Origin: Timema cristinae
Lineage: Eukaryota > Arthropoda > Insecta > Phasmatodea > Timematidae
Length of the DNA: 64,000 bases
Direction of reading: 5' to 3'
Assembly (NCBI GenBank): GCA_039000515.1
Contig: JBCFYV010000012.1
Span: forward strand, 9,049,486 to 9,113,485
How positions within the stretch are numbered: the first letter of the stretch is position 1; each line of letters opens with the position of its first letter. Both the position numbers and the translations under genes were made by a program. Positions 35,370-46,563 of the stretch are shown in pieces. The notes under the pieces are model-generated. The model made no database searches. It was not told the DNA's origin and was given only the letters and a program-made list of their open reading frames with translations.

Positions 35370-35660
35370 TTAAATATATTCATACGGCAAGTCTATGATC
35401 TGACCATAAAGTTTGTACTTTTAAACTGTTCTTCCTAACAGAATCATACTATAGTGATGTTCCATGGTCAGTGTTGATTGAAAAAAAAAAGTATATTATC
35501 TTCCTACCAAACAAATTAAAATATTCATACGGCAAGTCTGTGATCTGACCATAAAGTTTGTATTTGCTCTTTCTACCAAACAAAAATTAAATATATTTAT
35601 ACGTCAAGTCAGTGAAATACTGAACACCAGCAAAGGACTCATGTGATCTGCAGACGATCA
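35370..35660 (+). repeat. Dispersed motif cluster, left (upstream of the 36.2 kb gene)
   Basis: Three copies carry AATTAAATATATTCATACGG or close variants, then CAAGTC and (in two) TGATCTGACCATAAAGTTTG. A detached ACTCATGTGATCTGCAG lies at about 35637. Confidence 0.7.
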
Positions 35661-35689
35661 ATGTTGATGTCTGAGAGCCAAACATAGCA

Positions 35690-36005
35690 TAGCGTCTTAC
35701 TAGCCGATCGGGTGAGGAAGTGAACATGAAATTGCGTGGAAAAAATCACCCTCAGTGTCACCGACTGAGGTTCAAACCACGCTCTCCTCGTTCTCATCAG
35801 ATGAGCCAAACACGAGAGTGACAGTACGTCTCAGAGAGGGATTCGAACCACAATCTCCACCTTTATAACCAGATGAGTTACAAGCACCCTTTACGGCTAA
35901 ACGTCTATATATTAATTAAGAAAATGTTCCACCAGGGATTCGATTCCAACTTTCCCCTGCCAGAATTAGATGATGGAATGACCACAGGGATTCGAACCTC
36001 AATAG
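35690..36005 (-). repeat. Pile-up of tRNA-like (SINE-derived) fragments
   Basis: It opens with an inverted shared tail (GCGTCTTACTAGCCGATCGG). It then holds four inverted B-box-like motifs near 35770 (GGTTCAAACCACG), 35839 (GGATTCGAACCAC), 35937 (GGATTCGATTCC) and 35979 (GGATTCGAACCTC). It ends about 160 bases before the TATA box of the 36.2 kb gene. Confidence 0.5.
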
Positions 36006-36166
36006 CTATAGTGGTTCTTGTGCTGTGACAGAATGAAACGATGATCAAGACACAATTGATCAAGTAACGATACATTACATCTAATTTATTAACGAAACTA
36101 AATTAAATTTTATTACTAGCCAATAGGATGCGAGAAAATATGTAGGCTACATCCGGATGAGATTTT

Positions 36167-36205
36167 GTATAAAAACCCTCGCATTTTGAAAATTTTCTCA
36201 TTCTA
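36167..36205 (+). promoter_or_regulatory. TATA box and Inr of the 36.2 kb gene
   Basis: GTATAAAAA lies at 36167-36175, and TCATTCT around 36198-36204 matches the arthropod initiator. The TATA T is 32 bases upstream of the predicted +1 A at 36200, the canonical spacing. The first ATG is 37 bases downstream. Confidence 0.6.
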
Positions 36206-36236
36206 CTTCTGACCTTCAAGCTGGAAGAAATAAAAA

Positions 36237-36288
36237 ATGAGCTTCAAGCGTACGACATCAGGAGGTTTGCCTGACGGAGTAAACGAAG
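36237..36288 (+). CDS. Unknown gene, coding exon 1
   Basis: The start AAAAAATGA is the first ATG after the predicted initiator. It encodes 17 codons (MSFKRTTSGGLPDGVNE) plus one base; donor G|GTTTGT at 36289. Confidence 0.55.
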
Positions 36289-37044
36289 GTTTGTAAACAT
36301 TGTGGACAAATTTATTTATGTTATAACTACTGACCCCCTAACATGTGGATTATGACTTTCATTATTTTTTTCATTGTTACAAATTTTATAGACTTTTTTA
36401 AATACTGATGACTCATATTTATTTAATAATTTAGTTTATTAATTACAATATTAATGGTGACTTTCTTTATTAATTTAGTTTCTATACCATATTAACATCG
36501 GACGTTTATTTTACTGGCTGTATGTAATACAACTGTTATGTATCTTCGACCCTAATATATCCACAGTGTATGTTTTATTAGGATTTATCGAAGGCTGGAC
36601 CGAAGGGGAAGAGTCCGTCAGAGCCATGTTGGAGAACTTCACAGAGGATGGAGATCGTTTGCCCGAAATAGCTGCATCATATGGTAAGTTTTGTAACTAA
36701 GATGTTTGTTCAGACAGACCTCCTCAAACCGGGACCACCCAAATATTTGGTTTTAGAGTGGTGCACAGATAACGAACGCTAGGACTAGACAATTTATAAT
36801 GAGTGGGTGGTTCAATTAAAGAGTGTAACAAGATTAAATTCTCCAAGAGTTCTTTGTTAAAATTACTTACATGTAAACAATGTGTCATAATTATGTTTAA
36901 GCAAATTGCGAGTTTGCCGGCTTAATACCTACCACCCATCCCACGAATGTTCCTCAGCGGGTGGAAGGTCCTTGTACCGTCAGCCACTACAATGATGACA
37001 TCTATAGGCATCTGGATGAGATTGACAGTGTTCTATGTGAGTAA
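36237..37044 (+). CDS. Unrecognised small acidic protein gene, three coding exons (span includes introns)
   Basis: Exons are 36237-36288, 36582-36683 and 36902-37036 or 37044. Junctions are GAAG|GTTTGT...TTATTAG|G and ATG|GTAAGT...GTTTAAG|C, both introns in phase 1. The joined frame opens MSFKRTTSGGLPDGVN and contains an acidic stretch EGWTEGEESVRAMLENFTED. Exon 3 reads CEFAGLIPTTHP and later YNDDIYRHLDEIDSVL. If read through, exon 3 stops at TAA (37042-37044), giving 98 residues. The same bases also form a strong donor (T|GTGAGT) and no poly(A) signal follows closely, so further exons are likely. There is no signal peptide or membrane segment. I do not recognise the family. The promoter just upstream and matching phases favour a real gene. 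Confidence 0.6.
36582..36683 (+). CDS. Unknown gene, coding exon 2
   Basis: It follows TGTTTTATTAG and ends in ATG|GTAAGT. It encodes GFIEGWTEGEESVRAML, then ENFTEDGDRLPEIAASY, with no stop. It enters and leaves in phase 1. Confidence 0.6.
36902..37044 (+). CDS. Unknown gene, coding exon 3 (internal or terminal)
   Basis: It follows TTATGTTTAAG and encodes NCEFAGLIPTTHPTNVPQ, a middle part with RVEGPCTVSH, and YNDDIYRHLDEIDSVL. The end is ambiguous: donor T|GTGAGT at 37037, or stop at 37042-37044. Two other AGs just downstream (36911, 36947) would give frames that stop early, which favours this acceptor. Confidence 0.55.
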
Positions 37045-37131
37045 TTTTATGGCACGCACTCTAAGCATGAAAAATGGAAGTTACAGCGGTGAACTATTGT
37101 GACTAGATTATACTTATACTCTCTAAGTGCG

Positions 37132-37347
37132 TTACTGCTGAGGACGGGGAGATCGAGGTTCGAATCTCGGTCGGGTGAACTGGGGGTGGTTTTTCCTAAA
37201 TGGTTTTCCACTCTCCTCCACGCAAATGTGGGTTCACTTCCTCTAATTCAACCTTCCCAATTCCTAATCCATTAGCGTAATTAGTACTTAAAGCGTATAA
37301 CCCGAACGGGTAGTAAGACGCGGTGCTAAATATTATTATTATTCTAA
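37132..37347 (+). mobile_element. SINE family B, 5'-truncated, with target duplication
   Basis: It begins within the head (CTGCTGAGGACGGGGAG), has an intact B box (GGTTCGAATCTCGG) and tail, and ends in ATT repeats. TCTAAGTGCGTTA occurs just before and just after it, a 13-bp duplication. It sits about 90 bases past the third exon of the 36.2 kb gene. Confidence 0.9.
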
Positions 37348-37469
37348 GTGCGTTAAAGTTAATGACGGTATTCAATAGGTTTGTTTCCCCCCTCCCACCC
37401 CATCATTAGCGACGGGTTTCTTAATTTACTGCCATCAACAGTGATGCAATAGTAGAACAAACAGCATTT

Positions 37470-37846
37470 ATGTCAAATCATGTGATCCACAACTTTTATG
37501 TTGAATGCAAACAAAAGTTTGTATTTTCTAAAACTGTCAGAATCCCCACAATTTAACATATTCATACGTCAATTCAGGTATATACAATTACAATATTACA
37601 ATATTTACAATACCTATAAATATTAAAAACTGTCAGAATCCCGCAATTTAACATATTCATACGTCAAGTCATGTGATCTACGTTAAATTCAAAATAATTC
37701 TAGGGTAGTTTATAAATAATTTATTTAAAAGAGTTTATTGTGATTTTTAGGGTAGCACACAAATTGTTCCTAAATAAGTTAATGTAAGGCTAACAACTTG
37801 ATGAATATTTATCATACGTCAAGTCATGTGATCTGCATCTTCCACC

Positions 37847-37902
<56 letters not shown>

Positions 37903-38090
37903 CAATACCTATAAATAATACAACTAATATTCTAAATTGCCAGAATCCTATAATTTAACATGTTCATACGTCAAGTCATGTGATATACATCTGGTACCTT
38001 TATGGATATTATGAATACATATAAAATAATACAACTTATATTCTAAATTGTCAGAATTATACAATTTAAAATATTCATTCGTAACTTCAA
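37470..38090 (+). repeat. Dispersed motif cluster, right (downstream of exon 3)
   Basis: Five copies of GTCAGAATCC-n-CAATTTAACATATTCATACGTC followed by AAGTCATGTGATCTAC or variants lie near 37540, 37630, 37810, 37940 and 38048, spaced irregularly at 90-180 bases. Confidence 0.7.
37851..37899. repeat. (TA)n microsatellite
   Basis: About 24 uninterrupted TA dinucleotides lie inside the 37.5-38.1 kb motif cluster. Confidence 0.98.
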
Positions 38091-39879
38091 TCCAGCCTAA
38101 GGCGGAGCAATGTTAAGGAGAGGAACCAAAAACATTCTAACTAAGGAACGTCTTTTAGTTATACTTCACACAACAGTATATTATCATTTTCAATAATTTT
38201 TTTGTTTACACAATTTTTATAACTTCTCAGACTTTATATTCAAATAACTTATATTCTAATGCTTTAAGACTACAAAATCTATTCGACATTTTATCTGTGT
38301 TACATAAGTTTACGGTTGTTTACACCTACATTGTACCATTCTAGCACCGATAATTTACTACTATTTTTATTTCTATTTTTCCTTCAACCTATAATGCATG
38401 TTATGTCCAATTTTTAATTCATATTTTTATATGCCATTAATTCTAATATATTTCTTGAATGAAATTTCTATTCCTCTATTTTATATATTTGTTTCACAAT
38501 TGCTTTTAATGCCATAATATTTAACTGTTAATTAATCATCCAATGACCTTGTTATTATTTTCTAGTTCCTGTCAATTTTATATTAAATTTAGTGGAATTG
38601 TCTTTCATAGAATTACTGTGTTTATTCTTTATCATAACTGACAGGTCCTCAACCAATTTATATATTAATTTAATTCTTCAATTGTCTTACCTGAATCTTG
38701 GACTATTCTAACTCTCCCAATTATAACCATTTTGCTCTGTAATATTTCTTTAATAATTTGCATTCTTAGGGAGTGGTTGCATGTATAATTGATCATTTAT
38801 GACATGGGATATTTATCCTTAATATCTTCTGGTAATCCTTGTTATCATATTTTATCAAATATTTTTTCTTTAGAAACATTTTTCTTTTCAATCTTCTAGC
38901 TGACAGCTGACGGCTTTGAAAAATTACCTGACCAAATTATGTATCCCTACGCCGAACCATATGATCTTCAAAAAACCATGTGATTAGCAGCTGTTACTTC
39001 TGACAGTCAAAATTTAAGTATATACCTAAATGTTGACTGTCAGAAGTCAGCTGTGAGCTGTCATTCAGCACCAAAGAAACCATGGGGCTACTGTAGATAC
39101 AAGCATCTGACTGTGGTAAGTATATCGCCTCTTGCTAGCTACCACGGCCATCTTTAGTTACAAACAGGTTGTGACCACTCCGCTTGGAGTGACGTCAAGA
39201 ACGGTCAATCAATCTGGTACTTCCTATGGAGAATACGTGGACATTTGCAATTTTTTTAGTTTAAAGCTTTATTTGGAAATTTGAACAGTATTGATTTTGA
39301 ATTATTGTTGATGAAAGGGAATTTTATAAATTTCATTTAAATAATATTATCTTAATTTCCGGAAAAAAAAAAAATTGTATCAAACTAAGTTGACTGATTT
39401 GGTAATCGAGTAAGTATAAATCACTGTCAAGCCACACGGATTAGATTACAATAAAATACAATGGTCTGTGTCGTTTAAAAGACTTAATTCTCTATTCTGT
39501 CTACGCTTCTACTACCGAGGAGGCTCCCTTAAGAATGGTAATTAATATTAGGTATTTATGAATAATGTTCCATTCATGGACATAATTACTATAGGATCTG
39601 TTAAAAATATCTGTCAAGAGTATAGTGGTATTTACTATCTATAAACTTTTTTAAACTGAAGATAAAGAGTTTTTCATGAAATTCCAGAACAGCCTTGACC
39701 AACTTTCAACAAATGTTGATATCACCATTTGAAGAAAATTAAACTCTTTGTTTGTATAGAAGCGGTATTTGATTTTTTTTTTTACCAAAAAGTAATTTGT
39801 ATAAAAACTGCAAAAACACTGGTCCTTTCTCGCGTTCCCTACATCCCCACCTTAACATCTCACTTACTGTCAGGAAATG
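38091..39879. other. AT-rich gap with one hairpin
   Basis: Only the hairpin at 38985-39056 stands out. No exon could be supported. Confidence 0.45.
38985..39056. repeat. Hairpin with 15-bp perfect core
   Basis: ACTTCTGACAGTCAA and TTGACTGTCAGAAGT face each other across about 25 AT-rich bases; AGCTG/CAGCT extends the stem. Confidence 0.65.
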
Positions 39880-40375
39880 TAAATCTCAGAATATAAAAAA
39901 CAATAATGTTACCGGTTGTTCTCTGTGGACGTGAAACATGGTCTCTTAAATTACATGACGAAAATACATGTTGAACGTTTGAAAACAAGGTTCTTAGGAC
40001 AATATTTGGTTCAAAAAGTATGAAAATTCTGGGGAGTGGAGGAGGTTACATAATGTTGAAATACATACCCTGTACTCATCAAAGACATTGATAGGATAAT
40101 CAAGTCTCGTAAATAATGGTGGGCAGGCCATTCAGCGCGAATGGAAGATTCCACAACAGTGTATTAAGGGTATTTACTGATTGGCAATCCCATGGGAAAA
40201 GACGATTGAGAAGACTTAGACGCAGATGGGAAGGTAACACTAGAATGGACCTAGAGAGATTGGGTGTAAGAGATAGACCGAATAGAACTAGCTCTTGATA
40301 GGGATAGGTGGCGTACTTATATAAGTTCAGCAGTGAACTTTCGAGTTCCTAATGCCATAAAGTAAGTAGCGTGAG
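39880..40375 (+). pseudogene. LINE ORF2 C-terminal fragment, copy 2
   Basis: Degenerate pieces include SGEWRRLHNVEIHTLYSS, RRLRRRWEGNTRMDLERLG and a final NFRVPNAIK. It is the same family as 22490-22938 and 55730-56470, with several frameshifts. Confidence 0.7.
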
Positions 40376-40841
40376 AAAGGGTTATGAAGCCTTAGTTTTA
40401 AATGACAGGAATAATACCACATCCCAGTGTACCCCACTGAGGATGTTATCTCTATCTCCTATCAAATTGTAAACTTGAAGCCTCAGATAAAACGTGACCA
40501 CCCATATATTAACCAACAAATAATTAAAAATATTTGTTTACAGACGTTTACGTTTTTTCTTAGTCCTTCAACGTAAAAATTGAAGTAATATTTAGTTCCA
40601 TATCTGAAGAATTGCGAGATAATTGTAAGTAAAAGAGAAACTGCCACGCAGTCGTTCAAATTTATCATAATATTTCATTTTACGGTGCATTTAAAAATAT
40701 GGTTCACGCAAAATAAAGTCGAAAGATTCCAATACGGTTCTTTTTTACTTTAAAAAAAACTATATTTTTGAGTTTTAATGATTAAAAAAATGACGGTAAA
40801 ATGTAGTATAGCTAATTTTTAACGGCTTTTTAAGGATCTTT

Positions 40842-41102
<261 letters not shown>

Positions 41103-42495
41103 TTTAAGGATCTTTGCTGAGCTATAAGTCTGAAAACAGAAGAGACCATCGTATTTCATTGTATTTTAAGCCTGACAACGATTGATACTTTCTAGCTAAT
41201 CAAGGCGGTCACTTTAAGAGCCTGACCCCCCTCCTCATATTCCCCCCCTGCCCTCATTCACAAATAAGACATAAATTAGGTAAGAATTCAGCTCAAACCA
41301 TGCGTTGCATCGTGATGTGTGTAAATCTGGAGTGTTCAATTAAAAAAACCCATTGAAATAGAGATCTGTGAAACAATTTTTTACATATTTAATAAATGAA
41401 AAAAAACCCCAAAAAAATTATTTATAATTTATAAAATTCACAGTTCAATGCGATTTGTGGTTCGAGCTTAAATTTGTGTCGATATCTCGGTTGTAGTTAC
41501 GAGATTACCTTGATTATGAGGACCTTGAAAAACCACCACGCAAGCAACTATTCACCAGCTGTAAACTAAGGACAGTAAGATACATAAAACATTATGAAAC
41601 AAAAAATTAGAAATTAATGTTTAAGCAATTGAGTTACTAATATTATTGTGGTATCCCATGGAGAAAAGGAAAGTGCCCCCTCTTCCCCGTCTTCATCATT
41701 CGGGGTTAGTTCCCTCTTCCTCCACACACCAGGTGTCATCGAGGGAGATTCAACACAAATATTTGTTTTCCAGATGCCTAGTTTAGTGGAAGAGAAGGCA
41801 TAAACCTTAGCTTTGCTATAAATTTTATATTATATTATTATTATTATATATTGGTCACTTTGCGCATAATTTAGAAAGTGATTCAGGTAACAAACAGGAA
41901 TATCAGTTAGTGAAAATTAATATATTTTACGTAATTTTAGCTTTTACTCTATTAAAATATTTTACCACTTATCTCTTTAGTTAAAAAAATAACATCTGGA
42001 AATAAAACTATTCCCTGCCCTTTTCCTCCTTAACTAAAGTTTACTACAACAATAATGAAGAAATACGTCAATATAAAAGTTCATTAGTTCCCCGATGCTG
42101 GGAAAGTTTAATAGAGCAGTATTAAAAATGACGGGAATATTAGCCATGCTTCTAATATATCATAGTTTGAGGAACCCGGTGAAGGGTTCGCAAGGAAACC
42201 AGGCTAGTTTGGTCAGAATGAAAGGGGTTGGGCTGGGTTGGAGACTCTTACAAGCCAAGGGGAGTGACTGCTGAAGGAGAATAATTGATGATAAAAAAAA
42301 AGTATCCCGTCCTTCGTTCTAGACGACGACGCAAGAAAGATAAATGAGGTCTTTCCAAAGCCGTGTGGATTAAGTATCAATCACTGGGTTGTCGTTGTTG
42401 GAATTCTGGGGGACCGTTAATGTAGTAGTGAGCTAAATAGAGTGTGAAACTACCATTAAACATTTAATAGAGAGCAACTTTAAAGAGAGTTTATC

Positions 42496-42690
42496 TACAA
42501 ATTCAACCAAAGCTCTCTTTATATAGCTTTGGTTAAATTTGCTATAATATTATATATCTTAGTTAGCTTTGGTTAAATTTGGTTCAGCTAAAGATGTAAC
42601 CATATATATAGCTTAATTATTTTTTGTTAAATTGTTAGACAAACTTAGACACCACTTTATATATAGTGGTGTCTAAGTTTGTCTAAATAT
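42496..42690. repeat. Pair of short perfect hairpins
   Basis: The first is AACCAAAGCT with AGCTTTGGTT (about 42506-42536). The second is AGACAAACTTAGACACCAC with GTGGTGTCTAAGTTTGTCT (about 42640-42686). Half-copies of each recur just downstream. Confidence 0.65.
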
Positions 42691-43229
42691 ATATAGTGGT
42701 GACTAAGTAGGGCCTATATGAGACATATTTACTTCTTGGTTTTGGATTGGAAACTTACACATAACAAATAATAACGCGTATCATCCTCTGTTTACCCTGA
42801 CAGGTAATAGCTCGCTTCATTTGGTCCTTGATGGATTAAATAGTCAAGCGATTATAGTCGATAGCTAAATATTATATTCTTTATTTTAAGAAATAATACC
42901 AGGACATGGAAATTGAACCAGGGACCTTTGGCTTTGTACGCCAATTATCTAACTATCGAGATATATATGAATCGTCCAATTCCAGGTAATTATTTATGCA
43001 TATCTTAAGGCAGAGTCTGTGATGTACGTGTGGAAATCATCAGATACATAATTATGTTTGATCAATTCAGATCATGTGCTGTCATATAACGCAGCAACCT
43101 TCAATTCGGTAAGGCGTTATGCTGCCAAATGTATGTGCGATGACAATAATTATACTAATGCACATATTATTATGGATTAAGTGTCTAAGTTTATATATTT
43201 GTTAATTACTGTTAGCCATATCTACCTAC

Positions 43230-43334
43230 CATATTCTTTAAATTGAAAAATTGCACCTGGAAACGGGAATCAAACCTGGGACATTTGGCTTGTATTACCA
43301 TATTCAGGTGTAATTTTTCAATTTAAGGAATATG
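43230..43334. repeat. Inverted repeat around a tRNA-like core
   Basis: ATATTCTTTAAATTGAAAAA and its inverted copy (TTTTTCAATTTAAGGAATAT) enclose an inverted B-box-like GGGAATCAAACCTGGGAC. A related tRNA-like piece is at 42910-42950 (GGAAATTGAACCAGGGACC). Confidence 0.6.
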
Positions 43335-45477
43335 TTATTTGGTTCCACTATGTTGTAGATTATAATAATACAGGGCCATAGTGTAATTAGTCAATGTAGA
43401 GCAGTTCTACCTGCTCTACTTGTTTGGTTCCCCTATGATAAATATTATAATAATTATAGGTCCATAGCATAATATAACTGTTACTACCACAACCGATTGA
43501 AATATGGACTCATTTTAGAACCAAAACATGTGTGAAACTATGTAAGAATAATAATTTTGCTACTTTTCTGGTTAAATGTAATATATAGTTTATGTTTTAA
43601 AATTTTATAAAATTAAAATATAATGTTCTATAGTTTCAAATCAATTTTAATTTAAGTCCAACAAAACTACACACTATTTCTTATGAAATAGATTACGCGA
43701 CTTAAGTATAAATTTATCAAAATTGTTTTTAAAAATACAATAAAGATATTAAACCGCCATACAATCACTTGCATCCATTTCTTTCTGTTTAAGGTATTGT
43801 TTTAATCTAAAATATAACAGATCATTATGCTCTCATATTTCAAAATCCTGCGTTTTTAAAACCTGTATGTGGTCACAATACTGTTTGTAATCAATATATT
43901 GAGCAACGAAATATCAAACATCAAGGTGTGTTCACATTACGGCTTAGTTGTTTAAATTTTTCGCAACAATAGTAAATTTTTGATCTCTTTGCACTATAAA
44001 ATTGGGACAAAATACAACTTTGCAAAGAGAAATACATTTGTGGTTGATTAGTAAAGAGGTGGGTATTGTGGGCTTTTTGCACAAGAAATCCTAGATGATT
44101 TAAGTTAGAGGAGTAAATGCACCTTAACATAAAACATGGATACTATTTTTTATTTGAGTGATGTACACGTTTCACGTTGAGGACTAACTTTTTTTTTAAT
44201 CTTCTTCTCCTGGCACGCATGGTAATCTAAATTACATTTTAGTAACAAAGGAATAATGAATAAAAAGAGGATCAAACGCTAAAATATGTGCAAAAGATAA
44301 CAACCATACCCGCTTGTAAGAGAGCATGTTTTTAAATAAGTTATTAGTCAGAATTTTGCACAGAGACCGGAATCATAAATAAGTTACTACCAACAGAACT
44401 TTATGCAATTTATTCTCGGGTTGAACTTTGTTTTTACCTTTTAAACATGACGAAGAAGAAGACTTTTTAGGAAATTTAGCGGCATTCTCTAGATGAGATA
44501 ATGGATAACTGAAATGCGTAAATAAAACACGTCCCTATTACAACCGGTCAAGGATTAAATACTGGCCTGCTGAATCAAAGTCAAACACGCTAATAGGCAT
44601 ATAACTGCTGATTATCGAACTAGCCTAATCAAATATTGTAACCTAATTATTGTCAAATTATGTAGGCCTGCCTTCTTAATATCTAGTATTAATATATATT
44701 AAGCGAACATTGATGTAAAACAAGCTTCAATAAAACCGATATGATAATTTTACTATTTCACGGTAAGGGTTAACTTATAAGATAATTTATTGTAAAACTA
44801 TCCCATGGTAAATCTAGAAGTAGTCGTAATTTATTGAACATATTAATTATTTCTTTATCAATTTTATTGACTTTTTATTAACACTTTATTTGGAAGCAGA
44901 TTGTGAAGATCATTATTTAGAAAGAAAATGCTAGCACGTGTTTAAACTATTATAATTGTTTATTAAATGAGTATTATAAGGGTTAATTAGCTGCCAATAA
45001 CTGTCAATGAGTGTTTCGATGTTCTGTTATGACAAATGAAAAAGAGAGAGCATGTTCAAATTAAGGTAGTTTTTACTTCGAAAATCTTAACCAAGTTAAT
45101 TTAAAGATTTAAATTTTAAAGTCCGCGTAATTCCACTATTATTCCACAATTATTGTACGCCACTGATTCTTTAGTACAGCATTTGACTAAACAACTCAAT
45201 GTTTCTTGCAGATGTTTACAAAAGTTTTTACAGAAAGTTTTTGGCAGTTTGCTCACAAAGCTATTGTTTTTCAAATCTAATTCAATTGCAACGACACAAT
45301 AGTATTAAATTAATATTGTGTCTATGAACAATTATTTTAAATAATTGTAGCCATAAAAAATGTTCATCAAATAAAATAATTTATTTTTTAATATACTATG
45401 ATATAAAACATAATAGCAATCGAGATTTAAATATTTCCTTGGACTTCTTTAACAGAAAAAGAGTATTTTGTAAGCTA

Positions 45478-45492
45478 TTAAAATAAAAATAT
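45478..45492 (-). terminator. Pol III terminator of tRNA-Ser
   Basis: On the minus strand the tRNA 3' end is followed within a few bases by TTTTT and more T-rich sequence. Confidence 0.6.
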
Positions 45493-45574
45493 CGCTACGG
45501 ACAGGATTCGAACCTGTGCATGCAAAGAATATTAGATTTCAAGTCTAACTCCTTAACCACTCGGACACCGCAGC
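45493..45574 (-). tRNA. tRNA-Ser(UGA)
   Basis: This is a complete class II tRNA on the minus strand, 82 nt. The acceptor stem GCTGCGG pairs with CCGTAGC (one G-U). The A box is GTGTCCGAGTGGTTAAGG. The anticodon stem TTAGA/TCTAA encloses CTTGAAA, giving anticodon TGA. A long variable arm follows, then a perfect T stem ACAGG/CCTGT around TTCGAAT. The discriminator base is G. A T-run for Pol III termination lies just after the 3' end (ATATTTTTATTTT). All stems are intact, unlike the SINE heads in this window, so it is probably a working gene. Confidence 0.93.
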
Positions 45575-45924
45575 TTAGAATAGGGTAGAAAAATAGTAGG
45601 TTGAAATAGTATATTCACGCTGAGGCTCTCAAAATATTTTATATTTCAGGAGATTGTTAGTAAAATACTACTTATAAGCCCATAAAAGCTATGGGCGTGT
45701 AGTTTTCTACATTCGTACACACTATTTCACTACACTCTAAATCCAGGAAACAGTTATATATCAATTTATTACCTAAATTTCAAATTATATGTAAATTTTA
45801 CCTCTATTAGGTTAAGAGAGTTTATAGGTCGTGACCTGATGTAATTTCTTTGATTAGAAAATGTGCGTTGCATACCTCTAAAAGAAAATAATAATAAATG
45901 ATATAAAAATTATGGATGGTGTTT

Positions 45925-46040
45925 TTTCAGTAGATGTGTTTAATGTGCACTTTATGACTCAAGTGATCATATCAGAACATGATTTGCAAACTAAGTTAAT
46001 TCCATAAAAACACAACAGTCACTTCTATAGAAGTTGTGAC
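45925..46040 (-). repeat. Family D remnant
   Basis: GTGCACTTTATGAC, ATATCAGAACATGATTTGCA and AAACTAAGTTAATTCC follow the order of the end of family D near 12712-12790. It is short and diverged. Confidence 0.4.
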
Positions 46041-46266
46041 AATATTTCTGGTACCTTTAATTTTATTTTAAAATAGTTTAGATTTTAATGCCATTTACTT
46101 GTGTAATTTAGGTATGTTTCCTTTTAATTTTTTTTATTTTTAATATTTGGCCACATGGATTCAACTAAGAAACGGAACTAGTGTTGGTGGCGCTGAGGGC
46201 AAATAAAAATATGGCGCTCCTTAAAAACTGTTTCTTAAAATTTAGTTTAGTTGTTATATTGGTAAT

Positions 46267-46563
46267 ATTATTATTATTATTATTATTAGCACCACGTCTT
46301 ACTACCCGTTCGGGTTATACGCACTTACACTAATGTGTAATGGTAGGGTGATTGTGAGATGAAATGAAGGACCTACAGTTTAACGTGGAATCCGAACCAC
46401 GGTGGAGACCTGGCATTACCCACATTCACAAGATGTCTTGTCAGAGGTGAAGGAAGGGTTTGGGGTAATCAGATAAATATTTGCCGGGACGGAGGATTGA
46501 ACCCCAGCCGCCAGCATAGAAGTCTGACACCTTACCCCTAGACCACCAGGTCACCTATATATG
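46267..46563 (-). mobile_element. SINE family A, full length
   Basis: Read on the minus strand it has a tRNA-like head (GTGACCTGGTGGTCTAGG; B box GGGTTCAATCCTCC), a body with ACAAGACATCTTGTGAATG and GGTTCGGATTCCACG, then the shared tail and ATT run. TATATTGGTAAT at 46255-46266 and 46564-46575 is a 12-bp target duplication. It lies about 700 bases from the tRNA-Ser gene. Confidence 0.9.

Larger units (their letters stand above)
41116..45477. other. AT-rich gap before tRNA-Ser
   Basis: It holds the hairpins at 42496-42690 and 43230-43334 and tRNA-like scraps (about 42900-42950). Otherwise nothing recognised over about 4 kb. Confidence 0.45.

Noticed and set aside
35690..36005. Functional tRNA genes
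   Set aside because: B-box-like motifs are present, but acceptor and anticodon stems cannot be formed; SINE fragments explain them better.
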